NCBI GenBank assembly: GCA_021793645.1
Contig: JAJYSJ010000008.1
Coordinates: 47,858 to 111,857 of the forward strand
Length of the DNA stretch: 64,000 bases
Source of the DNA: Bacillota bacterium
GTDB taxonomy: Bacteria > Bacillota > Sulfobacillia > JAJZYS01 > JAJYTV01
Direction: 5' to 3'
Positions 25,556-35,200 of the stretch are shown in pieces. The notes beneath the pieces were generated by a model, which saw only the letters and a program-made list of their open reading frames with translations, did not search any database and was not told the origin of the DNA. The position numbers and the translations under genes are program-made. Positions within the stretch are counted from its first letter, which is position 1; every line of letters begins with the position of its first letter.

Positions 25556-28284
25556 TGGGCACGGACCATATCCGCCGCCTCTCGTCGCGGTGCGACGACC
25601 TTGCAGAGGAGTTCCTGAGACGCAACCTTGCTGGCGCCCGTTCCTACAAGCGAATCGCCGGGTACTTCCGCAGTTCGATCTTTGAGATCGTGGGCGAGGA
25701 GATCGCGGCCATACCGGAGGTCAAGATCGTCTGCAACAGCGAACTTGACCTGCTGGACGTCAGCGTCTCCAAGTACGCGCGTGAGGCGGCCCTCAAGGAA
25801 CGCTGGAACGCCGCCGATCCCGCCCTCGAGGCCGCGCTGCACCGGGAACGCTACAGCAGGCTGTACCAGCTTCTCACGAGCGGCCGGGTCGAGGTCCGGG
25901 TCGTGCCGAAGAACCGACTCTTCCTGCACGGCAAAGCCGGTATCATCGAGCTGAGGGACAGCAGGAAGGTTGCTTTCGTCGGCTCGGCCAACGAGACCGG
26001 ACCCGCTTTCACGAACAGCTACGAGATCCTCTGGGAGGACGCGTCGCACGAGGGCGTCGCGTGGGTCGAGGCGGAGTTTAACGAGTTGTGGCGAGACGCC
26101 TACCCGCTCCCAGACGCAATCGTCGAGCAGGTGCGCCGCGTCGCAGACCGGGTCGAGGTCCGCTTCGAGGACACCCGGCCTGACGAGGTGCCGGCCGCCG
26201 TACTGGTCGAGAGCCCGCTCTACCTCGCCGGCGAGCAGCTACAGCCATGGCAGCGCTCCTTCGTGACAATGTTCTTGCAACACCGCGAGACCTACGGGGG
26301 TGCAAGGCTGCTCCTAGCAGACGAGGTAGGGCTCGGCAAGACGCTGTCGCTCGCAGCCAGTGCCGTGGTCTCAGTGCTGCTTGGTGACGGGCCCGTACTG
26401 ATCCTCTGCCCAGCCGCATTGACCCTGCAGTGGCAGGTGGAACTCGAGGACAAACTCGGCGTACCGAGCGCAGTGTGGTCTTCCGCAGACAAGGTCTGGC
26501 GGGACTCGCAAGGACGGGTACTGCGCGGACAGGGCCCGGCGGAGGTCGCAAACTGCCCACACCAGATCGGCATCGTTTCGACGGGCCTCATCTCGCGTGG
26601 CTCGGCCGAGGTACAGTACCTGCTCGGCCGTCCCGGGCAGTACGGAACGGTCCTACTTGACGAGGCACATAGGGCAAGACGCCACCGCAGCCTCGGCAAC
26701 CGCGAGGCGGAAGAGACGAATCTCCTGCAGTTCATGCTGGACATCGGCGTGCGCAGCAAGAACCTGTTGCTCGGCACGGCGACACCGATCCAGACCGAGG
26801 TGGCGGAGCTATGGGATCTGCTCGGCATCCTGGGTGCCGGGGCCGATTTCGTCCTCGGGCGAGAGTCGGCCTACAGGCCGTGGGCAAACGTGGATGGTGC
26901 GCTGCCGGTGGTGAAGGGCGAAGTAAGCCTAGGAGAAACGCGTGAGGTGTGGGACTGGCTACGCAACCCCTTGCCACCGGCAGCGGAAAACGCAGTCTTC
27001 GCCAAACTACGCCTTCAGCTCGGCGTGCGAGACTACGAGTTCTTCGCCGGCCGCAACTTCGGTGCGCTCGACTACCCTACGCAGCAGGCGGTGCGCGAGG
27101 CGCTCGCGCCGACGTTCTTCCGCGACCACAACCCGGTTATCCGGCACACGGTCCTACGTCGGCGCCATGCGCTCGAAGACGAGGGCCTGCTGGAGCGGAT
27201 CGGCGTCAATGTTCACCCAGAGCCCGGCGCACCCGCCACAGCCTACAGCGGTGCTCGGTTCGACGGGCTCGGCCTGCTGACCAACTATCCCTTCGAGCAG
27301 GCCTACGCTGCCGCCGAGGCCTTTTCCAAGGCGCTTCAGCGGCGACAGAAGGGCGGAGGCCTCACGAAGGCGATCCTCCTGCAGCGCGTCTGCTCGAGCT
27401 TCGCCTCTGGGAAGGCCACGGCGGAGCGCCTTCTCCGCCGGGATCGGCTGGACGAGTCCGACGACGGCGAACTTCCCGCCTCCGCCGAGGAGGAGATCAA
27501 GGCGCTCACGCCCGTGGAGGCCAGCTACCTGCAGACCATCGTCGACGAGTTCTCCCGCCCCGAGACGCACGACCCCAAGCTTGCCGCGGTGCTCTACTTC
27601 CTGAGCGAACACCGCACCGAAGGCAAGACCTGGCTCGAGCACGGCTGCATCATCTTCAGCCAGTACTACGACACGGTGTTCTGGCTCGGCTCAGAGCTCG
27701 CCAAAGCGCTGACCCACGAGCCGATCGCGGTGTACGCCGGCGTCGGGCGCAGCGGTGTGTTCCGAGACGGTGCGTTCTCGTCTCTTGACCGCGAAGCGAT
27801 CAAGAGTGCCGTCAAGGCGCGCGCGATTCGACTGGTGGTGGCTACGGACGCTGCTGGCGAAGGGCTCAACCTCCAGACGCTCGGCACGCTCATCAACATC
27901 GACCTGCCGTGGAATCCCGCCCGGCTCGAGCAGCGCCTCGGGCGGATCAAGCGCATAGGCCAAGCTCGCGCCAATGTCGACATGCTCAACCTTGTGTACC
28001 GCGGGACGCAGGACGAGAAGGTTTATCGTGCCCTGTCGGCGCGCATTAAGGACCGCTACGACCTGTTCGGCGGGTTGCCAGACGTCATCGACGACGACTG
28101 GATCGCCTCGGAGGAAGCGCTGGACGAGATGCTGGGCAAGTACCTGCATATGCGTGAGCAGGCTGAGAATGCGTTCGAGCTCCGCTACCAAGAGACCATC
28201 AGTCAGGACGCGAACCGCTGGGAGACCTGCTCGCGTGTGCTGGCGCGTCAAGACGTGGTCAATCGGCTATCGGAGCCCTGGTAA
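25552..28284 (+). CDS. PLD-SNF2 helicase of the DUF499 cassette
   Basis: 910 residues. N-terminal phospholipase D-like nuclease domain with a single HKD-type motif HGKAGIIE (126-133) and GSANET (144-149). It is followed by an SNF2-type helicase: DEVGLGKT (256-263), LILCPAALTLQWQ, DEAH box DEAHRAR (369-375), LGTATP, then C-terminal motifs TDAAGEGLNLQ (near 763) and RLGRIKRIGQ (near 794). Fusion of a PLD nuclease with a DNA translocase suggests the effector that tracks along and cuts unmethylated DNA. GTG 25552 or ATG 25555; overlaps the methylase stop. Confidence 0.92.
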   Translation: MMGTDHIRRLSSRCDDLAEEFLRRNLAGARSYKRIAGYFRSSIFEIVGEEIAAIPEVKIVCNSELDLLDVSVSKYAREAALKERWNAADPALEAALHRERYSRLYQLLTSGRVEVRVVPKNRLFLHGKAGIIELRDSRKVAFVGSANETGPAFTNSYEILWEDASHEGVAWVEAEFNELWRDAYPLPDAIVEQVRRVADRVEVRFEDTRPDEVPAAVLVESPLYLAGEQLQPWQRSFVTMFLQHRETYGGARLLLADEVGLGKTLSLAASAVVSVLLGDGPVLILCPAALTLQWQVELEDKLGVPSAVWSSADKVWRDSQGRVLRGQGPAEVANCPHQIGIVSTGLISRGSAEVQYLLGRPGQYGTVLLDEAHRARRHRSLGNREAEETNLLQFMLDIGVRSKNLLLGTATPIQTEVAELWDLLGILGAGADFVLGRESAYRPWANVDGALPVVKGEVSLGETREVWDWLRNPLPPAAENAVFAKLRLQLGVRDYEFFAGRNFGALDYPTQQAVREALAPTFFRDHNPVIRHTVLRRRHALEDEGLLERIGVNVHPEPGAPATAYSGARFDGLGLLTNYPFEQAYAAAEAFSKALQRRQKGGGLTKAILLQRVCSSFASGKATAERLLRRDRLDESDDGELPASAEEEIKALTPVEASYLQTIVDEFSRPETHDPKLAAVLYFLSEHRTEGKTWLEHGCIIFSQYYDTVFWLGSELAKALTHEPIAVYAGVGRSGVFRDGAFSSLDREAIKSAVKARAIRLVVATDAAGEGLNLQTLGTLINIDLPWNPARLEQRLGRIKRIGQARANVDMLNLVYRGTQDEKVYRALSARIKDRYDLFGGLPDVIDDDWIASEEALDEMLGKYLHMREQAENAFELRYQETISQDANRWETCSRVLARQDVVNRLSEPW

Positions 28285-28297
28285 CCCGGCAGTCTTG

Positions 28298-28519
28298 GTG
28301 GACTGTGAGACTCGGCGGACCGTCCTGAAGAGAGTAGGCGGCGTTGAACTCTCAGCTTGGTGTTTGTCGCCGTGGGCGTGTACGGACGAGATTGCCCGGC
28401 AATCTGGGCTGGAGCGAAGAATGTTTCAATCTCCTGTTGATGCTTGGGTGGCCCTAAATGAACTCCTTTCGGTACTGCGTGAAGGGATTGCGGGCACCAC
28501 CTACGAAACTGTAAACTAG
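28298..28519 (+). CDS. Possible small protein ahead of the HEPN operon
   Basis: 73 codons from GTG 28298, 13 nt after the helicase stop. The second half is protein-like (LSPWACTDEIARQSGLERRM, then DAWVALNELLSVLREG), with a patterned helix at the end. There is no clear ribosome site, so it might be translated by re-initiation from the helicase gene or be non-coding. Unknown family. Confidence 0.35.
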   Translation: MDCETRRTVLKRVGGVELSAWCLSPWACTDEIARQSGLERRMFQSPVDAWVALNELLSVLREGIAGTTYETVN

Positions 28520-28558
28520 TTCCTGCGCAGTACGACGATTTGCAGGAGAGTGAAAGTA

Positions 28559-28969
28559 ATGGTCGAACTGGCCTATCTCATTCTATCTGAAAAAACCGAA
28601 CAGGCCTTCCCTAGTAGCGGTAATCAGCCACAGATTAGCGTCGTGAACCCGTTGATGTGGTTGCAACCGATGTTTGTTCCTGGCCAGTTCACTTTCGCAA
28701 TAAACGCTGGACTCCGTTATGATGACCCCGACGAGATCGCGCAAGGTTTTACCGTACTTATACGCGATTCTAAAGGTAATGACCTTTCTCATGGCCCGCA
28801 CATAGACCCCCCTGCGAATGCGCCAAAGGAAAACAGCATCGGGATGGCGTTTAGCCTTATGGCGACCAACGTCGTCTTTCAGGAAGAGGGGCGGTATAAC
28901 GTAATAGTAAAACTCGGTGACCGAGAACTTGGCAGCATCGAGGTGCCTGTCAAGCAGGCGAAGGGATAA
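28559..28969 (+). CDS. Beta-sandwich protein, DUF6941-like
   Basis: 136 residues with AGGAG 10 nt before the ATG. Strand-rich pattern: MVELAYLILSEKTEQAF, then PGQFTFAINAGLRY, GFTVLIRDSKGNDL and a final GRYNVIVKLGDRELGSIEV. This layout resembles DUF6941 proteins, which are single beta-sandwich domains of unknown role, but the match is by eye only. The stop overlaps the next ATG (TAATG), so it is coupled to a 239-residue unknown and a HEPN protein. GC content is lower than in the preceding cassette. Confidence 0.65.
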   Translation: MVELAYLILSEKTEQAFPSSGNQPQISVVNPLMWLQPMFVPGQFTFAINAGLRYDDPDEIAQGFTVLIRDSKGNDLSHGPHIDPPANAPKENSIGMAFSLMATNVVFQEEGRYNVIVKLGDRELGSIEVPVKQAKG

Positions 28970-29688
28970 TGAACACACTCGAGTTGCAGGCGGCCTGGGG
29001 CGCATATCCGAGTGCCTCCCCACAGACCGGTGGGGGAGAGTACGTGACGAGTCTCCTGAAGCAAGCCCCCCCGATTCATGTCTCGGTAACAACTATCTTC
29101 ATCACCAGAGGTCTGCAGTCCGCTCATGTAGTAGGTGGGGATCTGGCGCTCCCATCTGCTACACGGGCGGTGAATTCAACGTGGGTGTTTCACCTCGAAG
29201 CGTCCGATCGATGGGACCTGTTCGGTACTGCCGTGACCAGTCCCGACCTGCCCTCTGGATCCCTGTGGACAAAGCCCCTTGCGACACGGACGATAGTTGG
29301 CAGTAGGAATGCCTCTGTGTCCGTTGGGCGTACACTAACTTCCGTGCAAGACCAGTGTGGTTTATTTACAGCGCTCGGTAGGGATCCGTTCTCGGCAGAG
29401 GATCCACGCGCTGTCGAGAAGTTTGCCCGTGAATACCCCGAAGTCCTTTCTGTGCTCGCGGCACTGCCCGAGGACTTGCCTGCTATTGCTCGGGCAACTG
29501 GATTACCGGAGCAGCAGAGTATTTGGCTCGACGTGCTTTCCGATCCCGAAGGTGGCCCGCCCGTGCTTGTGATCGAGTTCTCTGGATCGCAGTCGTTGGA
29601 GGCTAACGATCAGGCTCTGCACCAACTTCGCCAGAAGTATCGCAGTGCGAGAGTCACATTTGACTTTAGGGTGATGGATGACGTTTGA
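28969..29688 (+). CDS. Unknown protein in HEPN operon
   Basis: 239 residues, no recognised domain. The first 130 residues are strand-rich and Ser/Thr-rich; residues 140-180 are helical (DPRAVEKFAREYPEVLSVLA). The end (WLDVLSDPEGGPPVLVIEFS, then a helix of Gln/Arg and a strand) looks like an alpha/beta domain. No signal peptide or TM helix. It is translationally coupled on both sides: TAATG with the upstream gene and an 11-nt overlap with the HEPN gene. This suggests a stoichiometric three-protein module. Confidence 0.7.
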   Translation: MNTLELQAAWGAYPSASPQTGGGEYVTSLLKQAPPIHVSVTTIFITRGLQSAHVVGGDLALPSATRAVNSTWVFHLEASDRWDLFGTAVTSPDLPSGSLWTKPLATRTIVGSRNASVSVGRTLTSVQDQCGLFTALGRDPFSAEDPRAVEKFAREYPEVLSVLAALPEDLPAIARATGLPEQQSIWLDVLSDPEGGPPVLVIEFSGSQSLEANDQALHQLRQKYRSARVTFDFRVMDDV

Positions 29689-30049
29689 CTGGAGTGACTT
29701 CCTAGAGGTCGCGAAGCAGCTAGTTACAAGTGGTGGGTCGGAAGCGGCGTGGCGCTCCGGAGTGAGCCGCGCTTATTATGCGTTGTATCATTGCGCGCGC
29801 AATTATGCGTTGGAGATGCATTATCCCGAACCGAGGGTTGGCCAACACCAGGTTTTGTGGGACTGGTTCTCTAGTCGGGGCGATACCGACCTACAGCAGT
29901 GGGCGTTAGCTTCTCAAGATTTGTACTGGGCTCGTGTTAGGGCGGACTACAAGATCAAAAATGCTAAGATGAACAATCTGAATGCCGAGCACTGGATCTC
30001 TGAAGCGGAAAGGCTTCTCGCGCAGGCAGAGGGCTTTCGTTCCGCATAA
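29678..30049 (+). CDS. HEPN-domain protein
   Basis: 123 residues, all helical. GVSRAYYALYHCARNYALEM is the HEPN core, with R followed six residues later by H (RX6H), the spacing allowed for HEPN RNases. A second helical pair carries AEHWISEAERLLAQAE. HEPN proteins serve as toxins or abortive-infection RNases, often controlled by neighbours. It is the last gene of the operon, with an 11-nt overlap upstream. Catalytic competence is an inference; several HEPN families are inactive. Confidence 0.75.
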   Translation: MTFDWSDFLEVAKQLVTSGGSEAAWRSGVSRAYYALYHCARNYALEMHYPEPRVGQHQVLWDWFSSRGDTDLQQWALASQDLYWARVRADYKIKNAKMNNLNAEHWISEAERLLAQAEGFRSA

Positions 30050-30175
30050 GGACTGGTGGCCGAGCCGTCGGCTATGCTCGACCGGCACTAGGTTCGTCGG
30101 GCTTGCGACTTCCCGTTACAGAGAGGCCTTCGCCTTTACGCGGAAGGATGGGCCCATCACGCCACGGCCCCGATC

Positions 30176-30796
30176 CTAAGGCTCCATATCCTGAGTGAAC
30201 ACCGAGTCTCGAATGAGGGACTGCAACCGAGCAGTAACGTTACCGGCTGCGACGATACCTCCCTGGGCGACGTTCTTCACCTCTGGCGCAAGTTCAATTA
30301 CCCGCCTTGCGGCCTCTCGCCTTCTTGAAGCGTCGTTGGAGGCCTTAGCAACAGCACCCAATGCGCCCACAAAACTCCCTAAAGTGTCGAGGTCTGGCTC
30401 CTTGAATAGCGGCAGGTCGACGACCGATCGGTGTAGATCAAGTGGATAGACTCGGCACTGCGCCTTTACTTCTTCCCACGATTCAACGTCTCCTCGGGAG
30501 AGGAAAACGTCACAGGTGTGGGCCAGCATTTGCGTAGCATTTTTCAGGCGTAATAAAGTTTGCATGGCTTCAGTAAGACTGTTAATCGTCGTTACTGAGG
30601 TAAGGTTCTGTGTTGCTGCAAGCATTCGGGTAGTGCTAGTCTGCAGGGAGCCAATCAAGGTATTTAGGGACAACAACTTCTTGTCCATTCGCCGGCTGTA
30701 AACGAGGCTTACGACCAAGGTGATCGTGGCGACTAAGGCTGTGAGTGCAGCTATCACCAGTGTCGTGTTTGCTGGCTCAGCCAGGAATGATGCCAT
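30176..30796 (-). CDS. Single-pass membrane protein with helical cytoplasmic domain
   Basis: 206 residues. The N-terminal anchor NTTLVIAALTALVATITLVV is followed by a coiled-coil-like segment rich in Leu and Thr (residues 35-80) and a helical domain with VYPLDLHRSVVDLPLF. No family recognised. It converges with the HEPN operon, so it is probably expressed independently. It could be a membrane effector or sensor of the island, with no direct evidence. Confidence 0.62.
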   Translation of the reverse strand: MASFLAEPANTTLVIAALTALVATITLVVSLVYSRRMDKKLLSLNTLIGSLQTSTTRMLAATQNLTSVTTINSLTEAMQTLLRLKNATQMLAHTCDVFLSRGDVESWEEVKAQCRVYPLDLHRSVVDLPLFKEPDLDTLGSFVGALGAVAKASNDASRRREAARRVIELAPEVKNVAQGGIVAAGNVTARLQSLIRDSVFTQDMEP

Positions 30797-30878
30797 TCAC
30801 ATTCCCCTATCCCAGCCAACCGTAGCCGCTGTCTGAGGTCCCTCGAAGTGTCCAGTGGTCACATCCTACCCCTGCATG

Positions 30879-31034
30879 CTAACCAGTGGCAATAAAGGCG
30901 CCAACTAGAACAACATCTACATCGCGTCTTCGTTCCGAGAGCCCACTCCAACATACCCAGTAAGCGAAGATCAACATCGTCGTCCCAAGAGCGCACCCCA
31001 CAGGTACGGTAATGAGCACATCGTCAAAACACAA
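30879..31034 (-). CDS. Possible small membrane protein
   Basis: 51 codons from TTG 31034, with one hydrophobic helix (VPVGCALGTTMLIFAYWVCW) followed by basic residues SERRRD and a second short hydrophobic stretch. It is on the same strand as, and just upstream of, the 206-residue membrane protein. No ribosome site; low confidence. The rest of 31035-31307 holds nothing I can support. Confidence 0.3.
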   Translation of the reverse strand: MCFDDVLITVPVGCALGTTMLIFAYWVCWSGLSERRRDVDVVLVGAFIATG

Positions 31035-31307
31035 TGATCAAGAACAGATCGCCGCTGCAGGAAAGGTCAATGCAGCCGATTCCACGAGGAGATTCTTGGG
31101 CGCAGTTCGCAAGTGTCACAGGGCACCGCCGTCCTTTGAGTAGCCGCCGGAAGAAGCGTGTCCGACAACGTTGTCCCCGAAATGGTCCCCAATGTCCGCA
31201 GTACATGATGATGTAACGTCGTCCTTCTTGGACCTGCAGGACACGGAAGCCGCTCTACAACAGCCTTTGCACACCATCGAGCAACGAGCCGCACCTTTCG
31301 GCATTTT

Positions 31308-31395
31308 ACTACGAATCAAGAGGTCGCAGGTTAGATGCCATCGCGCCAACTTTTGAACAGTGAAACCCGCTTTCCGAAAGGGATAGCAGGTTTTG
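31308..31395 (+). repeat. Right direct repeat of the island with tRNA-Arg/terminator remnant
   Basis: 31308-31332 is identical to 7569-7593. It is followed by a degenerate tRNA 3' end (GCGCGCCAA becomes TCGCGCCAAC) and a decayed copy of the tRNA-Arg terminator (GAAACCCGCTTTCC, then GCAGGTTTT). The order matches the tRNA locus, with about 15 nt lost. This is best read as the displaced original 3' end (attR) after integration at tRNA-Arg. Confidence 0.83.
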
Positions 31396-31555
31396 TGTTG
31401 TTGTGCCCTTCGATCGCCGCAACGATTTTCTGCAACCGGTCGTGCATGGTCTCCATATGAGGGGTTCGCCCCCGTTAATCGCTGCCAATCGATCAAGGCC
31501 CGTGGCGTGGTGGAAATTCGGCTTCCTGGAATAGAGTTCAGTCACCGGGGTTGAG

Positions 31556-31800
31556 GGACGGGACGGCGTCGGGCTGGCCAGCGTTGTTTGTGTAGATCTT
31601 TGGCCATGGATTCCTGGGAGCAGTAGCGGCGAGTGGCAGCGCCCCACTCGTCGTTTTGTTCCATGAGCACCGCGGCGATTTTGCCTGGCGCAGTGCCTCG
31701 TGGGCGTCGCTGATCATCAGACGCACGCCCTTGAGAGCCACACGATAAGGGATGCAGGCGGCAACGGCGTGCCGTAGCTTCTTCTAGAGCGTTCTGGCGC
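31556..31800 (-). pseudogene. IS256-family transposase remnant
   Basis: Minus-strand fragments match IS256/Mutator transposases. GVRLMISDAHEALRQA corresponds to the central catalytic region (VxLVISDAHEGL), and LMEQNDEW, RRYCSQESMAK and KIYTNN correspond to the extreme C-terminus. The two parts are joined by an internal deletion and a frameshift. No terminal inverted repeats were identified. It lies just outside the island's right repeat. Confidence 0.72.
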
Positions 31801-32236
31801 ATAGAAGTTGTCGGCTCGCATCGACGGCCTGCGCCCCACCTGCAGGTAACATACCTTCACCAGATCCGACTCCGAGGGTCCGAAACGCGCCTGTGGACTG
31901 AACAGGACGGTACCGACGCGATTCGGGAAGATGCGAGTCCGGGCTCAGAACTGTCGATTCGAGTCGCACGAAATATGCCAATACAGCCTGTAAATGGGCA
32001 GGAGCGACAGGCGAACAAACGGAAGCCCGCACATAGGTGGCGCCGTGACTACTGAGCGGAGGAGGCGCACGCGGCGAGGAAGAGCGGGGTCGCCCTGCCT
32101 GACAACTGAATTGTTCGCAACGGAAGCGATGACTCCCCGACTAGCGATGGACGCCACTTTAGCGGGGAAGAGCAAAGGCGTAACCGGCCGTTCAGCGGCT
32201 GGTTCTATTTTTGCCTAAACGCAGGGAGGGAACGGC
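31801..32236. other. Intergenic before S-layer gene
   Basis: No gene supported. The 3' end contains the AGGGAGGG ribosome site for the following GTG start. The rest likely holds the S-layer promoter and further decayed mobile DNA. Confidence 0.4.
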
Positions 32237-35200
32237 GTGGCGCCTCGATTGAGAAACTACCTCGTGACGACTCTTGCGGCATTGCTGACGACGCTGGCCG
32301 TCGGCGTCCTGGCACTGCCGAGCGCAAGCGCAAGCAGCGGCCCGGGTGTCGCCGGCCAGGTCAAGTACTACAACGCGAATTACGGCGGCAACTTCTATCG
32401 ATCTCCGTCCACCATTGAAGCCTCGGCCTACGGGATCGAACAGTCGATAAATCCCGACGGCTCCATACAACTGACGGCTGGGCCGTATTCACAATACACG
32501 GACTCGGGATTTTCCATCTATCATGGGACGCTTAGTGATCTGAAGAGCCTCCTCGTGACGGGATCCGGCCCATTCAGGCTCAACATCTGGCTTGACGCAA
32601 ACAATGACGGAGACTTCTTCGACTGGAGCCAGACGGTCTCCGGAAGCACGTACATGACGGGCCTCGGCAACGATGTGTATCTCCTCGGCAACAGCGCTCC
32701 GACGGGTGGGGTCCTCGTCGTCAACGGCTCCACATCGTTCGACCTGCAGGGCGTGAGCAGCCCTCCAGGCGGCAAATACACCTACACGCTGGCGCAGCTG
32801 CAGGCAGGGGACCTGAGCTCCATCGGCGTGACCTCGACCACGGACGTGGCGGTGTGGATCGGCATCAATGGCACCACGACCGGCTCTCAGGCGGCGGCGA
32901 AGATCGACTCCGTGCAGTTCGGGCCTCCGTCGACCGTGGGTGTGACCACGGACTGCGCGTCTGCCGGTGACGGAGCGGTCGTCACCGTGGACTCCAATGA
33001 TTTCTACTGCGGGTACAACGCGTTCCCCACGATCCAGGGGGGGCTGGACGCGGTCGCTTCGGGCGGGACGGTCGACGTTGCGGCCGGAACGTACGCGGAG
33101 CAGTTGACGATCAACAAGGCATTGACCTTGACGGGAGCCGGTAAGGACCAGACCACCATCGTGCTCCCGAGCACCCCTTTGACCGTTACCAGCCAACTCG
33201 GGAGCTATGCGCCCCAAAAGACCGTATACGGGATCGCTGTCACGGCACCAGCCTCTGACGTGACGATCTCCAACTTGACCGTCGACGGCAACAGTGCGGC
33301 CAACGGCGTCGACGGATGCAGCATCGACCGCTTGGCCGGAATCGCGTTCCAAGATGCCTCGGGCACGGTGAGCAGCGTCGATTTGCCGAACTGGGCGCCG
33401 CAGTCGGGCGTGGGGTGCGGCAGCGGCGTGGGCGTACAGGTAGAAGCGAGCTCCGGCAACATAGCGCAGGTTACGGTTGAAAACACCGTGGTGAAGAACT
33501 ACGGGAAGTCGGGCATCTTTGCGGGCGGACCGGGTACTGAACTCACGGCCACAGATGACACGGTAAAGACCAGCCCCACGGCGGGTGTCGCGACGAACGG
33601 CATCGAGGTCGACTATGGCGCCTCCGGAACGCTCAGCGGAAACACCGTAAGCGGAAACGACTACACCGGAACGGTCAACGCCTCAGATCCCCAGGCGGAC
33701 TACGCAACAGGGGTCCTGCTGTACGGTGACGGCACGAGCAGCGTGACCGTTTCGGGTAACACACTCACCGACAACCAGATCGGCGTAGAGACAGTGGCCA
33801 CGAACGCCGAGGTGAGTGGCAACTCAATCTCGCAGACGGGCTCCGGCATCGCGAACAGCATCGGCGTCTACTCTGTGCCGTGCGATACGTACTGCACGGA
33901 CGTCGGAGTGACGACGGGCGGCGTGAGCCAGGTCACCATCACCGACAACCAGATCACGGGCATCCCGTGGTCGTACTCGAATGGAAGCAACCCAACTGTT
34001 GTGTCTGCGGGCATCTGGCTCGGGAACACCCCCCAGGCAAGTGCGACCGGCTCGATCACCGCCACTGTCAGTGGGAACACGGTGAGCGGCGGTTACTTCG
34101 GCGTCATGGTTGCACCAAACGAAAGCGGAGCCACAGCGACCATCGAGAACAACCAGGTCAGCAGCTTCGAGAGGACCGGAATAGACGCCGGCAGCTTTGC
34201 CCTCGGCGGTGACGGCGTCAAAGCGACCATCACGGGCAACACGGTGTCCGGTGCCGGATCGGGGAACACCGACGACTGGGCGCAAAACGGCATCGAGATC
34301 GCCAACGGCGCGACGGGAAGCATCACCGATAACCACGTGACCGGCATGATCTACACGGGGAAAGACACCGAGGCGACCGGGATCATCGTCTTCGAGAGCA
34401 GCGGCGTGCAGGTCAGCGGCAACACGCTGCAGGACAACCAACTAGGAATTGCGCTTGAAACGGCCGGTTACTCGGCCGACCACACCAACTGGGCGATGGC
34501 GGGCGACGTCCTCGAGCACAACACGATCGGGTTCGATGCGAACTACCAGTCCCCCGGGAAGCTCTCGGGCGAAAGCGCGGGCACGTGGGGAATCTGGACG
34601 GCAAGCTACAATGGCGCAGCGTCCGTGCAGGCGACGATCGAGGGCAACGTACTGAACGGTGCGAACGCCACGACGGGCGGTGTACCGGCCACCGGGATCC
34701 AAGTGGGCGATACCGGCGCGGGCGGAGCCGCTGGCAACGTGTCCGCCACGATCAGCGGCAACAGCGTCACCGGCTGGAGCCACGGCATCGAGGACGTTGG
34801 CACGACTGGAAGCGGCGCGACGTTCTACTCCGTCGCGCACTACAACGACCTCAGCGGCAACACCGTTGCGGGTCTTGCCAACCTCACGGGAAGCGCCTCC
34901 GGGACGATCCCCGTCACCGGCCTTGACGCCAACCACAACTGGTGGGGCACTGCGAGCGGACCGAAGAGCGCTGCGAACACCTACAACGTCACCTCGCAGG
35001 GCGTTCCGGTCAGCGGGGATGTCACCTTCGTTCCCTGGTTGAGCAGCGCACCGGCGGCGGGTGCGACAACCGGGCAGGACTTCGCGCCAGTCAACGACAC
35101 GACGAGCGGAGCCATGTTCAGCTCCATCCAGGCGGCAGTCGACGTGGCGACGCCCGGTGACAGGATCACGGTCGCTCCGGGCACGTTCAGCGAAGCCGTC

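Noticed and set aside
31034..31216. 60-codon ORF near the island's right end
   Set aside because: Basic, low-complexity translation without start signal; overlaps a more plausible minus-strand small ORF.
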